Below are positions 17,662 to 26,359 of a DNA stretch of 64,000 bases, in pieces (position 1 is the first letter of the stretch; each line of letters opens with the position of its first letter). Origin of the DNA: G963665595 sp963665595 (GTDB lineage: Bacteria > Actinomycetota > Coriobacteriia > Coriobacteriales > CADBOM01); NCBI GenBank assembly GCA_963665595.2, contig CAXXJK010000005.1:186001-250000 (forward strand), read 5' to 3'. The notes under the pieces are model-generated. The model worked only from the letters and a program-made list of their open reading frames with translations, did no database searches and had not been told where the DNA came from. A program made the position numbers and the translations under genes.

Positions 17662-19408
17662 CAGGGACGCTGCTTTTTCGAAGAGACCTCTTTCTTCAGG
17701 TAATGTGCCGGCGGCCTTGTTTTTGTCTGCGTTTGTTGACGAGTTAATGCGCTTGGGCGTTCGTGATGTGGTGGTATCGCCGGGCTCGCGTTCAACTTCG
17801 CTTGCTATGGTGTTTGAAGCGAGTGGAATGAATCTGTATCTTGATGTTGACGAGCGGGGAGCTGCTTTTTTTGCGCTTGGGCTTGCCAAGGCGAGCAGAC
17901 GTCCCGTGTGCATCATGTGCACGTCAGGTACGGCAGCAGCCAATTATATGCCGGCAGTTTGTGAGGCCGATACTTCGCGTATTCCGCTGATCGTGCTCAC
18001 CGGTGACCGTCCTCATGAATCTCGTAATCTCGGTTCGCCTCAGACCATGGATCAACTGAAACTATTCGGTACGATGGTCCGCTTTTTCAATGAAATGCCG
18101 GTACCCTCCGATTCTCCCACTTCATTGGCCTACGCTCGTCAAATGGCGCGCGAAGCGGTTATTCACGCGACGGGTGCCTTTTCAGGTCCGGTGCAGCTCA
18201 ATGTTCCTTTGACCGATCCGCTTAAGGCTGATCTCTCGTGTTCTGGGTTGTTTACGACGGCGCGAAGCGCTTTGCCCGAGACCGTGGTTCCGCTTATGGA
18301 TGCGCATGCCCTACTTGATTCCTCACAACTATCAATGCTTGAACAGGTATTCCAGGGAAAACGCGGCATCATAGTCTGCGGCGAAGGATCCTATACTCCC
18401 GATATCCTCTCTTTTTCACATCTGTCTGGGTTTCCTCTTATAGCTGATCCTCTGAGTAATCTACGCAACTTCGACGATCCCTTTGTCATTGACAACTACG
18501 ACAATATCTTTGGAGGCCCTTCCTGTCCTGAGATCGATCTTGTTATACGCTTGGGGCGATGGCCGATTTCCAAGCGGTGCTTTATGTCTCTCGAAAAGAT
18601 ACGTCCCTTACAGATTGTGGTAGATGAGGTACAGACACGCGATTTTAATCTATCAACTGATCTGTTCGTGCGCTGTGCTGCTAATGATTTCGTCAGAAGC
18701 TTTCTTTCGATGGGGGGTCAACGGGGCAAACAGGGGCTCTTCGCGCCGGAAGGTTATGCGGAGCAATGGGTTCTTATTAATCAACATATGGCCGAACTTA
18801 TTGCCACAGTGTCTCACGACCCCGGTTCTTTTGAAGGTCCCTACGTACGCCGGCTACTTGAGATTATTCCCGAGAACTCGCTTTTGTTCTCATCGGCAAG
18901 CATGTCTATCCGCGCGATCGATACGTTTTTTACAAAGGGTGGCCCGGCAATTACTGTGCTCAGCAATCGAGGGTTGAATGGCATAGATGGGACTCTCTCG
19001 AGCGCTCTTGGTGCGGCACGTTGTTTTGAAAAGGCGACGCTTCTGACCGGGGATCTTGCCTTTATACACGACATCTCTGCCTTGCATTTGCAGCAGGAGG
19101 TTATGCGCAAGGGTGGCAAGAGTTTTGTCATCGTTCTCTCAGACAATGGTGGTGGTGGTATTTTTGATACGCTGCCACTTAAATCAACTGAGTCATACTT
19201 TGAACGCCTTTTTTTGGCACCCCAACAAGTCGACTACACTCAGGTGGCTTCTGGTTTCGGCATTCCCTTCTCGTGTCCTTCTGATGTCAACGAATTTAGT
19301 GAAGCCTATGAGCACGCATTGCAGACACCGGGGATATCGCTCATCGATCTCAAAACACCACTTGACGGGCTTGCTGATTGCTATCGGCCTTACCAGATCT
19401 GCGGCTAG
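17648..19408 (+). CDS. menD: 2-succinyl-5-enolpyruvyl-6-hydroxy-3-cyclohexene-1-carboxylate synthase
   Basis: 586 residues from ATG 17648, with GAGAGGAG upstream inside the end of menF. A thiamine-diphosphate enzyme that joins isochorismate and the succinyl-semialdehyde unit from 2-oxoglutarate. Family features: VVSPGSRSTSLA near the N-terminus, FFALGLAKASRRPVCIMCTSGTAAANYMP split across the Pyr domain, GDRPHESRNLGSPQTMDQ, and the ThDP-binding NRGLNGIDGTLSSALG followed by LTGDLAFIHD and DNGGGGIFDTLP. Length and order are normal. It overlaps menF and touches menH, so tight co-translation is likely. Confidence 0.95.
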   Translation: MTQSDRDAAFSKRPLSSGNVPAALFLSAFVDELMRLGVRDVVVSPGSRSTSLAMVFEASGMNLYLDVDERGAAFFALGLAKASRRPVCIMCTSGTAAANYMPAVCEADTSRIPLIVLTGDRPHESRNLGSPQTMDQLKLFGTMVRFFNEMPVPSDSPTSLAYARQMAREAVIHATGAFSGPVQLNVPLTDPLKADLSCSGLFTTARSALPETVVPLMDAHALLDSSQLSMLEQVFQGKRGIIVCGEGSYTPDILSFSHLSGFPLIADPLSNLRNFDDPFVIDNYDNIFGGPSCPEIDLVIRLGRWPISKRCFMSLEKIRPLQIVVDEVQTRDFNLSTDLFVRCAANDFVRSFLSMGGQRGKQGLFAPEGYAEQWVLINQHMAELIATVSHDPGSFEGPYVRRLLEIIPENSLLFSSASMSIRAIDTFFTKGGPAITVLSNRGLNGIDGTLSSALGAARCFEKATLLTGDLAFIHDISALHLQQEVMRKGGKSFVIVLSDNGGGGIFDTLPLKSTESYFERLFLAPQQVDYTQVASGFGIPFSCPSDVNEFSEAYEHALQTPGISLIDLKTPLDGLADCYRPYQICG

Positions 19409-19413
19409 TGCAT

Positions 19414-20205
19414 ATGAATATTCTTGTCTCAGCTATCCATGACCCCATTGTTTTCTTGCATGGCTTTGCACAGAGCCCGGCGACGTGGAACAAGACGATC
19501 AGCCTGCTTGAATCTGCGGGCTATGATTCTTGTGCACCTGACTTCCTTAAGGTGAACTGTGATGGTTTTATCGGAGACTCCAGCGGGCATGACTATTCGT
19601 TTTCATCGATCACTGCACGCCTTGCAGCATTTCTAAACCATCAGGGTTTTGAACGAATTAATCTGGTTGGCTATTCGATGGGTGGACGTGTTGCACTCTA
19701 TTTCGCTCAGCTGTATCCTGACAGACTTTCCTCACTGGTTTTTGAGAGTTGTGGATTAGGACCTTCTGATAGCGCGTCTCAGAAAATAAATGAGCAGAGG
19801 GATATATCTCTTGCTGATCGTCTCAGGACGAGTACTATCAGCGATTTTGTCGATTATTGGGAAACGCTGCCTTTGTTTGTATCCCAAAAGAAACTACCAT
19901 CTCAGATACGCGATGCCGTGCGCGTTGAGCGTCTTGCCAATGATCCTGAAGACCTCGCTCGCATAGTCGAGGGCATGGGTCAACACATGATGTCTGATAT
20001 GCGTCCCCTCCTGTCCGAAATAACGATGCCGGTACTCTATTTGGCTGGTGTCCAAGACGAGAAATACCGTATGCTGTCTGAAGAAGTCGAACTGATTCAG
20101 GCAATATCAGTACGCCGATTTGATACAGGTCACGACATCCATCTTGAAGACACAGCGGGATTTTCTGCTGCGTTATGCGATTTTTACCGAACAAACAAAC
20201 TCTAG
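19414..20205 (+). CDS. menH: Alpha/beta hydrolase, probable SHCHC synthase
   Basis: 263 residues from ATG 19414; GTG 19408 shares a base with the menD stop and is also possible. An alpha/beta-hydrolase fold: VFLHGFAQSPATWNK (oxyanion HGF), nucleophile elbow LVGYSMGGRVAL, and a C-terminal FDTGHDIHLED with the catalytic His. The E-S-C-G after the elbow strand and the operon position between menD and menB support MenH, which eliminates pyruvate from SEPHCHC to give SHCHC. Sequence alone would allow another hydrolase. Confidence 0.82.
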   Translation: MNILVSAIHDPIVFLHGFAQSPATWNKTISLLESAGYDSCAPDFLKVNCDGFIGDSSGHDYSFSSITARLAAFLNHQGFERINLVGYSMGGRVALYFAQLYPDRLSSLVFESCGLGPSDSASQKINEQRDISLADRLRTSTISDFVDYWETLPLFVSQKKLPSQIRDAVRVERLANDPEDLARIVEGMGQHMMSDMRPLLSEITMPVLYLAGVQDEKYRMLSEEVELIQAISVRRFDTGHDIHLEDTAGFSAALCDFYRTNKL

Positions 20206-20252
20206 CGACTCCTCTTTTGTGGAGGTTCCTAGATTCTGAAAGGAGATAGGTT

Positions 20253-21092
20253 ATGAGCGGGTGTTCTTGGGTTACGGGTAAAGAATATGAAGAAATTCTT
20301 TACCATACCTCTGATGGTATTGCCAAAATTACCATCAACCGTCCCGAGCGACGCAATGCCTTCACGCCCCTTACCGTTCAAGAGATGTACGATGCCTTTA
20401 CTACGGCACGCGACGATCCCTCTGTGGGGGTTATCATTCTTACCGGGGCAAATCATGGTGGGCATCATGAAGATGAAGCATTCTGCTCCGGTGGCGACCA
20501 GAAGATTCGCGGGGATGGTGGTTATGTAGGCGCTGATAATATCCCTCGCCTGAATGTTCTTGACCTGCAACATCTTATTCGCGTTGTTCCGAAACCAGTG
20601 ATTGCCATGGTTAATGGCTATGCAATCGGGGGCGGCCACGTATTGCACATTCTCTGCGACCTTTCTCTTGCGGCCGATACCGCTAAATTTGGGCAGACTG
20701 GCCCACGCGTCGGTAGTTTTGACGCAGGGTATGGCGCTGGATATCTTGCTCGTATTGTGGGACACAAGAAGGCAAAGGAGATATGGTTTCTCTGCCGTCA
20801 GTATTCTGCTCAGGAGGCTCTTGATATGGGTCTTGTGAATAAGGTTGTGCCGTTTGATGAACTGGAGGCAGAATGCGTCGCATGGGCTCATGAGATGCTT
20901 GAGCTTTCGCCCATGGCGCTGAGGTTTCTCAAGGCATCGTTTAACGCCGATACCGATGGATTGGCTGGTATTCAGCAGTTGGCGGGGGATGCAACATTGC
21001 TTTACTATATGAGCGAAGAGGCCAAAGAAGGCCGCGATGCCTTCAAGGAAAAACGGAAGCCCGATTTTTCAAATTACCCTCGACTTCCCTGA
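20253..21092 (+). CDS. menB: 1,4-dihydroxy-2-naphthoyl-CoA synthase
   Basis: 279 residues, with GAAAGGAG 8 bases before the ATG. A crotonase-fold enzyme that closes the second ring, turning o-succinylbenzoyl-CoA into DHNA-CoA. Clear MenB signatures: ITINRPERRNAFTPLTVQEM, FCSGGDQKIRGDGGYVG, IAMVNGYAIGGGHVLH, FGQTGPRVGSFDAGYGAGYL with the catalytic Asp region, and a C-terminal FKEKRKPDFSNYPRLP tail conserved in MenB. Full length. It sits 47 bases after menH and 49 bases before the MenE-MenC gene. Confidence 0.97.
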   Translation: MSGCSWVTGKEYEEILYHTSDGIAKITINRPERRNAFTPLTVQEMYDAFTTARDDPSVGVIILTGANHGGHHEDEAFCSGGDQKIRGDGGYVGADNIPRLNVLDLQHLIRVVPKPVIAMVNGYAIGGGHVLHILCDLSLAADTAKFGQTGPRVGSFDAGYGAGYLARIVGHKKAKEIWFLCRQYSAQEALDMGLVNKVVPFDELEAECVAWAHEMLELSPMALRFLKASFNADTDGLAGIQQLAGDATLLYYMSEEAKEGRDAFKEKRKPDFSNYPRLP

Positions 21093-21141
21093 TGAGAGTA
21101 TTGCGAGCCAAGGCTCGTGCGATAAATGGAGACAGCTGCAC

Positions 21142-23595
21142 ATGAGGCTTATCGAGTATCTTGATAGAAATCGTCATCGGGATGCCGAGAAACTGTTTTT
21201 TAGTTTTGAGGATACCGATTATACGTTTGAGCAAGCCTATCAGCATATAGAGGCACGCATCAAGGAATTGCGCGCCGAGGGATATGCTTCAAAAGATTCG
21301 CAGTGGCTTGTTGTAGATTCACCTAATACACCGTCTTTTGTATTTACACTGCTTGCTGCATTGATCATGGGTGTGCCTGCAGTTCTTCTTAACCACCGTT
21401 TGACGCGTATGGAAAAAGACGAGCGTCTGAGTTCTCTTCCTGCTGTTGATTCTCTTGATGGCTGCGTCGTGTTATTCACTTCTGGTACCACAGGGCGCTC
21501 AAAGGCAGTTGTCCTTTCTGAAGAAAATCTGATTGGTTCAGCGCTGGCTTCAAACAAGCAGCTCAATCGTATCCATGAGGGGCTGTGGCAACTGGTGCTC
21601 CCGCTTTACCATGTGGGTGGTTTGCAGGTTGTCATTCGTTCGTTGGTAAATGATTCAGCATTCATTCTCTATTCGCACTATGACGTCGGGCACCTATTGA
21701 CGGATGCGCACCGCGTAAACACTACTCATATTTCAGTTGTTGACAAGATTCTTCGCGACATGCTTACCATAGACCCTCGCATAACCGCTGCCTATGAAGT
21801 GGTTTTATTAGGGGGTGGCCCACTTAACGAAGAGACCATTGCACGTTGTCAGGCGGCGCATGCAAGTATCTATGCAAGTTATGGTATGACGGAGACCTCA
21901 AGTCAGATAGCGTCCACTCTCATCACTGATGAGTTTGATGGAACTCTTACCTTGCTTGAGGGCTATGAGGCCAAGATACTCAACCCCGACGAGTATGGCG
22001 TAGGCGAATTAGCCGTGCGCGGCCCCGGTGTGATGCAAGGATACCTTGAGGGCGATGGCAGTGAGTTCTTTGAAGGTTATTTCCTTACGGGCGACAGAGG
22101 TGTGTTGCGTGGAAACAGTATACGCGTGCATGAACGTCTGAACGATCTGTTCATCTCGGGTGGGGAAAATATTTATCCGGCTCAGGTTGAGCGGGTGCTG
22201 CGCACTGTTTTAGTCGTTGCCGATGCGGCGGTAATCGGTGTTCCAGACGCGACTTGGGGACGAGTACCCGTGGCATTTATACTGGCTGAAGCGGGACGTA
22301 CGATTGAAATAGATACACTTTATTCTGCATGCGCTCAACAACTTTCGTGTTTTGCTCAGCCACAAGAGATTTTTGTGTTGGATAAACTGCCGACTACTGG
22401 TATCGGAAAAGTTGACAGGGCCGAGGTCGCCCGAATGTATGCGTCGCGCATCGCACCTATATCGATACGATTGCTGACAATCATACAACCCCTTGTTACG
22501 CCGTTTGAGACTGCGAAAGGGATTATTTACACACGCAGTTCGCTTTTGATCGAGGTCAAGGATGCGGCAGGCAATGTGGGCTATGGTGAAGACGTTGCCT
22601 TCGATGACGATTGGTATACTCCCGAGACACTTGATATCGATAAGAGAGCTTTGCAGGAGCTTTTGATTCCGCGTGTGTTGAGCCGGAGCTACCTGTCTCC
22701 GCATGAGGTCGCGCCTGATCTGAATCTCGTGGCTGCTTCTTGTGAAGAAAACTGTCAGATGGCTATTGCGGCACTTGAATGTGCTCTCTGGGATTTGTAT
22801 GGACATATAACCGGACAGAGCATGCAATCGCTCATCGGGGCTGATGCACAGCGACCCGCTTATGCGGGTGTCGTGTTGGGGATAGATACTCTCGAGGCTA
22901 CGCTACGTAGCGCTCATTCATATGTAGAAGCAGGCTATAAGCGCTTTAAGGTAAAGATCCGGCCTGGTGATGATATCAAGCGCGTGAGGGCTATTCGTCA
23001 GGCATGTCCCGATGTGGTCCTTATGCTTGACGCAAATCAATCATATGATGTTGGTCAGATTAACCCGCTGGCGGCGCTCGAGCCGTATAACATCTTGTGC
23101 ATCGAGGAACCATTTGACCTATCCTCATGTGCCTGCGCCCAGGAGCGTTTCGCATTGCTTTCGCAGTTGCAGACGAGGCTTCCTTTGAGTATTTGTCTCG
23201 ACGAATCGATGTGCTCTGCTGCCGACGCTTATCGGGCGCTCGATTATGCAAACCTTCGTATGTTTGCGCTCAAGATTGGACGTATGGGTGGCATTCAACC
23301 GACGCTTGACTTTATTCATGAAGCCCAACAGCGCGATGCGCGGGTTTGGATGGGTGGCATGTATGAAACGAGCGTTTCAAAACGGCTGCATGCCATGTTT
23401 TGTCAGATTGAGGGAATCGATATTCCCGGTGATATCACGGCAACCACGCATTATTTCGAACGTGATATCGCTCTGCCACCTTATACGGTGGAAAATGGTG
23501 CTGCTCTACTAGCTTCTCAACCAGGTTTAGGCATCATCCTTGATGCTGAAGTTGTGGCAGCCGTGCAGGTGGATACACAGGTATTCAAAGCCTGA
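21142..23595 (+). CDS. menE-menC: Fusion of O-succinylbenzoyl-CoA ligase (MenE) and o-succinylbenzoate synthase (MenC)
   Basis: 817 residues in one uninterrupted frame from ATG 21142 (GGAGA 9 bases upstream). Residues 1-440 are an AMP-forming ligase: LFTSGTTGRSKAV (112-124), YGMTETSS (247-254), YFLTGDRG (313-320), SGGENIYPAQVE (339-350) and the catalytic-lysine region TGIGKVDRAEV. Residues about 445-817 are an enolase-superfamily OSB synthase: K603-V-K605, metal ligands D630, E655 and D687, and K711. So one chain would make OSB (MenC) and then its CoA thioester (MenE), the two consecutive steps feeding MenB. Usually these are two genes. A menB-adjacent position supports the assignment. Confidence 0.9.
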   Translation: MRLIEYLDRNRHRDAEKLFFSFEDTDYTFEQAYQHIEARIKELRAEGYASKDSQWLVVDSPNTPSFVFTLLAALIMGVPAVLLNHRLTRMEKDERLSSLPAVDSLDGCVVLFTSGTTGRSKAVVLSEENLIGSALASNKQLNRIHEGLWQLVLPLYHVGGLQVVIRSLVNDSAFILYSHYDVGHLLTDAHRVNTTHISVVDKILRDMLTIDPRITAAYEVVLLGGGPLNEETIARCQAAHASIYASYGMTETSSQIASTLITDEFDGTLTLLEGYEAKILNPDEYGVGELAVRGPGVMQGYLEGDGSEFFEGYFLTGDRGVLRGNSIRVHERLNDLFISGGENIYPAQVERVLRTVLVVADAAVIGVPDATWGRVPVAFILAEAGRTIEIDTLYSACAQQLSCFAQPQEIFVLDKLPTTGIGKVDRAEVARMYASRIAPISIRLLTIIQPLVTPFETAKGIIYTRSSLLIEVKDAAGNVGYGEDVAFDDDWYTPETLDIDKRALQELLIPRVLSRSYLSPHEVAPDLNLVAASCEENCQMAIAALECALWDLYGHITGQSMQSLIGADAQRPAYAGVVLGIDTLEATLRSAHSYVEAGYKRFKVKIRPGDDIKRVRAIRQACPDVVLMLDANQSYDVGQINPLAALEPYNILCIEEPFDLSSCACAQERFALLSQLQTRLPLSICLDESMCSAADAYRALDYANLRMFALKIGRMGGIQPTLDFIHEAQQRDARVWMGGMYETSVSKRLHAMFCQIEGIDIPGDITATTHYFERDIALPPYTVENGAALLASQPGLGIILDAEVVAAVQVDTQVFKA

Positions 23596-23623
23596 TGAGC
23601 GTCAGAGCGTGTGAATAGGGTAT

Positions 23624-24385
23624 CTACGAGCTGATCTTTATACCCACATAGATGGCATCTGCCGGTAGTCCGTTTATTGAATATACCCCTGACAGTGGGC
23701 AGGCAGAAACGGTCCAGTTATAGGTAACTTTGTTTATGACAACCGTACCGCTTTGATACGTATTGCCGCTGTCATCGACACCTGAAGCACCCTTGGTGAC
23801 AGCACCGGTGCCAAATTCGGTAGAGACTGCATTGGCGATGGCATTTGAAAGGCTACCCGAAGTAAAGTCTGCATAATGAATCCTGATGGCTCGCGTTCCG
23901 GTTGTCGTGGCCGTTGTAATATCCCACGATCCGTACAACACTTTTACTGCAGAAAGAGCGTCAAGATTCTTGATGCCCGTCTTGTAGTAAGCCGCCGCAT
24001 CTAACAGAGAAACTTCTGAGGGCAGTTTAATGAATTTGAAGCCCGAGCCACTGTTCACGGACAAATCATAGACCGTGTAACTCTGCGACGTTAGTGCTGT
24101 TTTTATCTCATCATCGCTCATTAGTATGTAGCGTTGAAGATCCGGTAGATCGAGAGACGTGTTGTGCGCAATTACCGCTTGGACTGAATCCTGTGAGTTG
24201 GCTGACTCGGCGACCGTACCCAAAAGTTTCTGGATTATTATCAGTGCGAAGATGGAAGCAGCGAGAAGTATCAGGCTCAGAGTTACTAATTTCCATGAGG
24301 AAGGACGCCCGCGATAACCGAATGGAGAAATCATGCCGGTCTGGCGCGCGTGAGGGGTGATATATCGTTCTTCTGTCGTAGGCAT
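23624..24385 (-). CDS. Membrane-anchored exported protein, unknown function
   Basis: 253 residues from the ATG at 24385, preceded by AGGAG at 8 bases; a longer frame to 24472 has no ribosome site. The N-terminal 30 residues are polar and cytosolic, then one helix (VTLSLILLAASIFALIII) and an extracytoplasmic domain of about 190 residues rich in Ser, Thr, Ala and Gly. The domain contains a SDDEIKTALTSQSYTVYDL stretch and a late TVSACPLSGVYS. No family is recognised. It converges on the menE-C gene with only 28 bases between stops. Confidence 0.6.
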   Translation of the reverse strand: MPTTEERYITPHARQTGMISPFGYRGRPSSWKLVTLSLILLAASIFALIIIQKLLGTVAESANSQDSVQAVIAHNTSLDLPDLQRYILMSDDEIKTALTSQSYTVYDLSVNSGSGFKFIKLPSEVSLLDAAAYYKTGIKNLDALSAVKVLYGSWDITTATTTGTRAIRIHYADFTSGSLSNAIANAVSTEFGTGAVTKGASGVDDSGNTYQSGTVVINKVTYNWTVSACPLSGVYSINGLPADAIYVGIKISS

Positions 24386-24482
24386 CTCGCAGACTCCTGG
24401 GAATTCGGCGACTGTTTCATGATAGCTAATGTTACCAAACTGGTACAGTGGATGAAAACTATCAACTATCATTTGATGTATG

Positions 24483-24558
24483 TGGTGCCCCCGGGCCGAT
24501 TCGAACGGCCGGCACCCGCTTTAGGAGAGCGGTGCTCTATCCCCTGAGCTACGAGGGC
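24483..24558 (-). tRNA. tRNA-Arg (anticodon CCT)
   Basis: Read on the minus strand: acceptor GCCCTCG pairs with CGGGGGC (one G-U), CCA is encoded at 24483-24485, anticodon stem CCGCT/AGCGG holds CTCCTAA with anticodon CCT, and the T-arm is GGCCGTTCGAATCGGCC. 76 bases with CCA. Confidence 0.95.
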
Positions 24559-24864
24559 GCATCGAGCATTCTATCATTTTGCTACACGAAGTGTAGCGCC
24601 GCATGGTTTCTCTTCTAGGAATTCCAAGAATGCCGACAAACATTTCTGCTCCGAATGGTTCTCTATAATCAAGTGTCGTTTGAATGCTGTTATGCTTACG
24701 CTTGATATCAAGTGCCGTCTATTTGAAGAAACATGCCGTTCGGGAAGTGTCGTTGGCGTTCAGTGCTCTCTGATGCCCGTTCAAAAGAAAAGGGTTTTCG
24801 ACCTTCTTTACATCGCTTAATTTAACACAGGTGGAGTGAACATTCATCCGAAAGGAGCGCATCT
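24559..24864. other. Intergenic region upstream of the hdr operon
   Basis: About 300 bases between tRNA-Arg and hdrC. It should hold the promoters of the tRNA and of the hdr-flx operon. A TATAAT at 24664-24669 is seen without a convincing -35, and AAAGGAG (24851-24857) is the hdrC ribosome site. No gene and no known riboswitch pattern are visible. Confidence 0.4.
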
Positions 24865-25443
24865 GTGCGAATGGTGAATCTATCCCGTGTTTCACACGAT
24901 GATCGTAGCGCCGCAAAAGATATTGCTGAGCGCGCGAGAGTTGATCTTAAGGATTGTTATCAGTGTGGTAAGTGCTCGGCTGGGTGCCCCATGGCCGATG
25001 CTATGGATATGCGTCCCCAAGAAGTCGTGCGCAACCTGCAGCTCGGTATTCTTGAAGCAGTGTTTGAAGCTCAAGGGCCTTGGCTTTGCGCAGGGTGTGA
25101 GGTATGCGCGACGCGCTGTCCCCAAGACATAGAGATCGCCACGCTCATACGAGAAGTGCGCCGTGCGTCAAAGGAAGCGGGGCATGTTCCTGTTCCTGAT
25201 AGCGATACCTTCGAGGAACTGTTCATCAGAAATGTATATCAGCATGGCAGATCAAATGAACAATACCTTGCAGCACGATACAATCTTGCTACGAGACATC
25301 TGTTTCAAGATGTAGCAAATGCTCCTCGCATGATGTTGCGCGGTATGGTTGGGATCAAAACACATGAGGTAAGAGACAAAGACGCGGTACGTCGTCTTAT
25401 TGATCGTTGCCTTAAGAAAGAGGGCGAAGAGGGTGGCTGTTGA
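24865..25443 (+). CDS. hdrC: HdrC-like iron-sulfur subunit
   Basis: 192 residues from GTG 24865, with AAAGGAG 7 bases upstream. Two 4Fe-4S motifs: CYQCGKCSAGCP near residue 31 and CAGCEVCATRCP near residue 76. This small dicluster protein is the HdrC subunit of heterodisulfide-reductase-like complexes and passes electrons between HdrA and HdrB. It opens a seven-gene operon with overlapping or nearly touching genes (hdrC-hdrB-hdrA-flxD-flxC-flxB-flxA). The C-terminal helical region (NEQYLAARYN) is HdrC-like too. Confidence 0.9.
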   Translation: MRMVNLSRVSHDDRSAAKDIAERARVDLKDCYQCGKCSAGCPMADAMDMRPQEVVRNLQLGILEAVFEAQGPWLCAGCEVCATRCPQDIEIATLIREVRRASKEAGHVPVPDSDTFEELFIRNVYQHGRSNEQYLAARYNLATRHLFQDVANAPRMMLRGMVGIKTHEVRDKDAVRRLIDRCLKKEGEEGGC

Positions 25444-25444
25444 G

Positions 25445-26359
25445 ATGCGCTATGCATATTTTCCGGGATGCTCGGCTTCGTCCACGGGCTTACCCTATAC
25501 GATGTCTATGGAATATATGGCTCGCCAAATAGGGCTTGAATTGGTTGAGATTGATGATTGGTGTTGTTGCGGTACTTCAGCAGCACGTATTACGGATTCC
25601 GATCTGGGTCGTGCGCTACCGGCGCGAAGTCTGGCGCTCTCTGAGCTACAGAATCCGGGATTGGATGTGGTTGCACCCTGTGCTGGCTGTTATGCGAATC
25701 TGAAAGCAGCGGTGCATTTTGCTCGTGAAAACGAGGAAAATTGTACGCACCTCTCTGGTCTGATTGAGCTGCCCTATGAGGCAAGGGCCGATGTTAAGAG
25801 TTTGCTTGAGATTATGGTTCAGCCTGAGATGATAGATGCAATTGCCAGCAAAGCTGCGGCTTCGCTTGGAGGCATGAAGCTTGCTTGTTATTACGGCTGT
25901 GCGTTTGTGCGCCCTGCAGATGTCTGCGAATTCGATGATCCTGAAAATCCTTCGAGCATGGAACGTTTGCTTCAGGCTGTCGGGGCTGAGTGTATCGACT
26001 GGTCATACAAGACAGAGTGTTGCGGCGCTTCAAATCAGATTGCCGTACCACGTCAATCCCGTGGGCTCATCGCTCGCATCTTTGAGAATGCGGTCGCCAA
26101 TGGAGGAGAGGCAATCGTGACGGCTTGTCCACTCTGTTGGCTCAACCTTGATTTGCGCGAGGCTGAAATCAATAAACAGGAAGGAACTTCTTATCATATA
26201 CCGGTTTACTACGTTACCGAATTGCTCGCGCTTGCATTAGGCGCAACGTCTTCTGAGTCTGGTCTCGACAAGCATTTTGAGCCCGCGGTTCAATATGCGC
26301 GGGATAAGGTGGTCACTCTGTCTGAGGCACCTTCTTCTGCTGAGGAGGTGTCTGCATGA
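25445..26359 (+). CDS. hdrB: HdrB-like CCG-domain subunit
   Basis: 304 residues from ATG 25445, one base after the hdrC stop. It has the two CCG domains that bind the unusual non-cubane 4Fe-4S clusters of HdrB: YFPGCSAS ... DDWCCCGTS ... PCAGCYANLK, and CYYGCAFVRP ... TECCGASNQ ... ACPLCWLNLD. In methanogens HdrB reduces CoM-S-S-CoB; in bacteria the partner disulfide is not known. It overlaps hdrA by 4 bases (ATGA). The C-terminal 40 residues after LALALG are low in conservation and acidic, perhaps lineage-specific. Confidence 0.93.
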   Translation: MRYAYFPGCSASSTGLPYTMSMEYMARQIGLELVEIDDWCCCGTSAARITDSDLGRALPARSLALSELQNPGLDVVAPCAGCYANLKAAVHFARENEENCTHLSGLIELPYEARADVKSLLEIMVQPEMIDAIASKAAASLGGMKLACYYGCAFVRPADVCEFDDPENPSSMERLLQAVGAECIDWSYKTECCGASNQIAVPRQSRGLIARIFENAVANGGEAIVTACPLCWLNLDLREAEINKQEGTSYHIPVYYVTELLALALGATSSESGLDKHFEPAVQYARDKVVTLSEAPSSAEEVSA

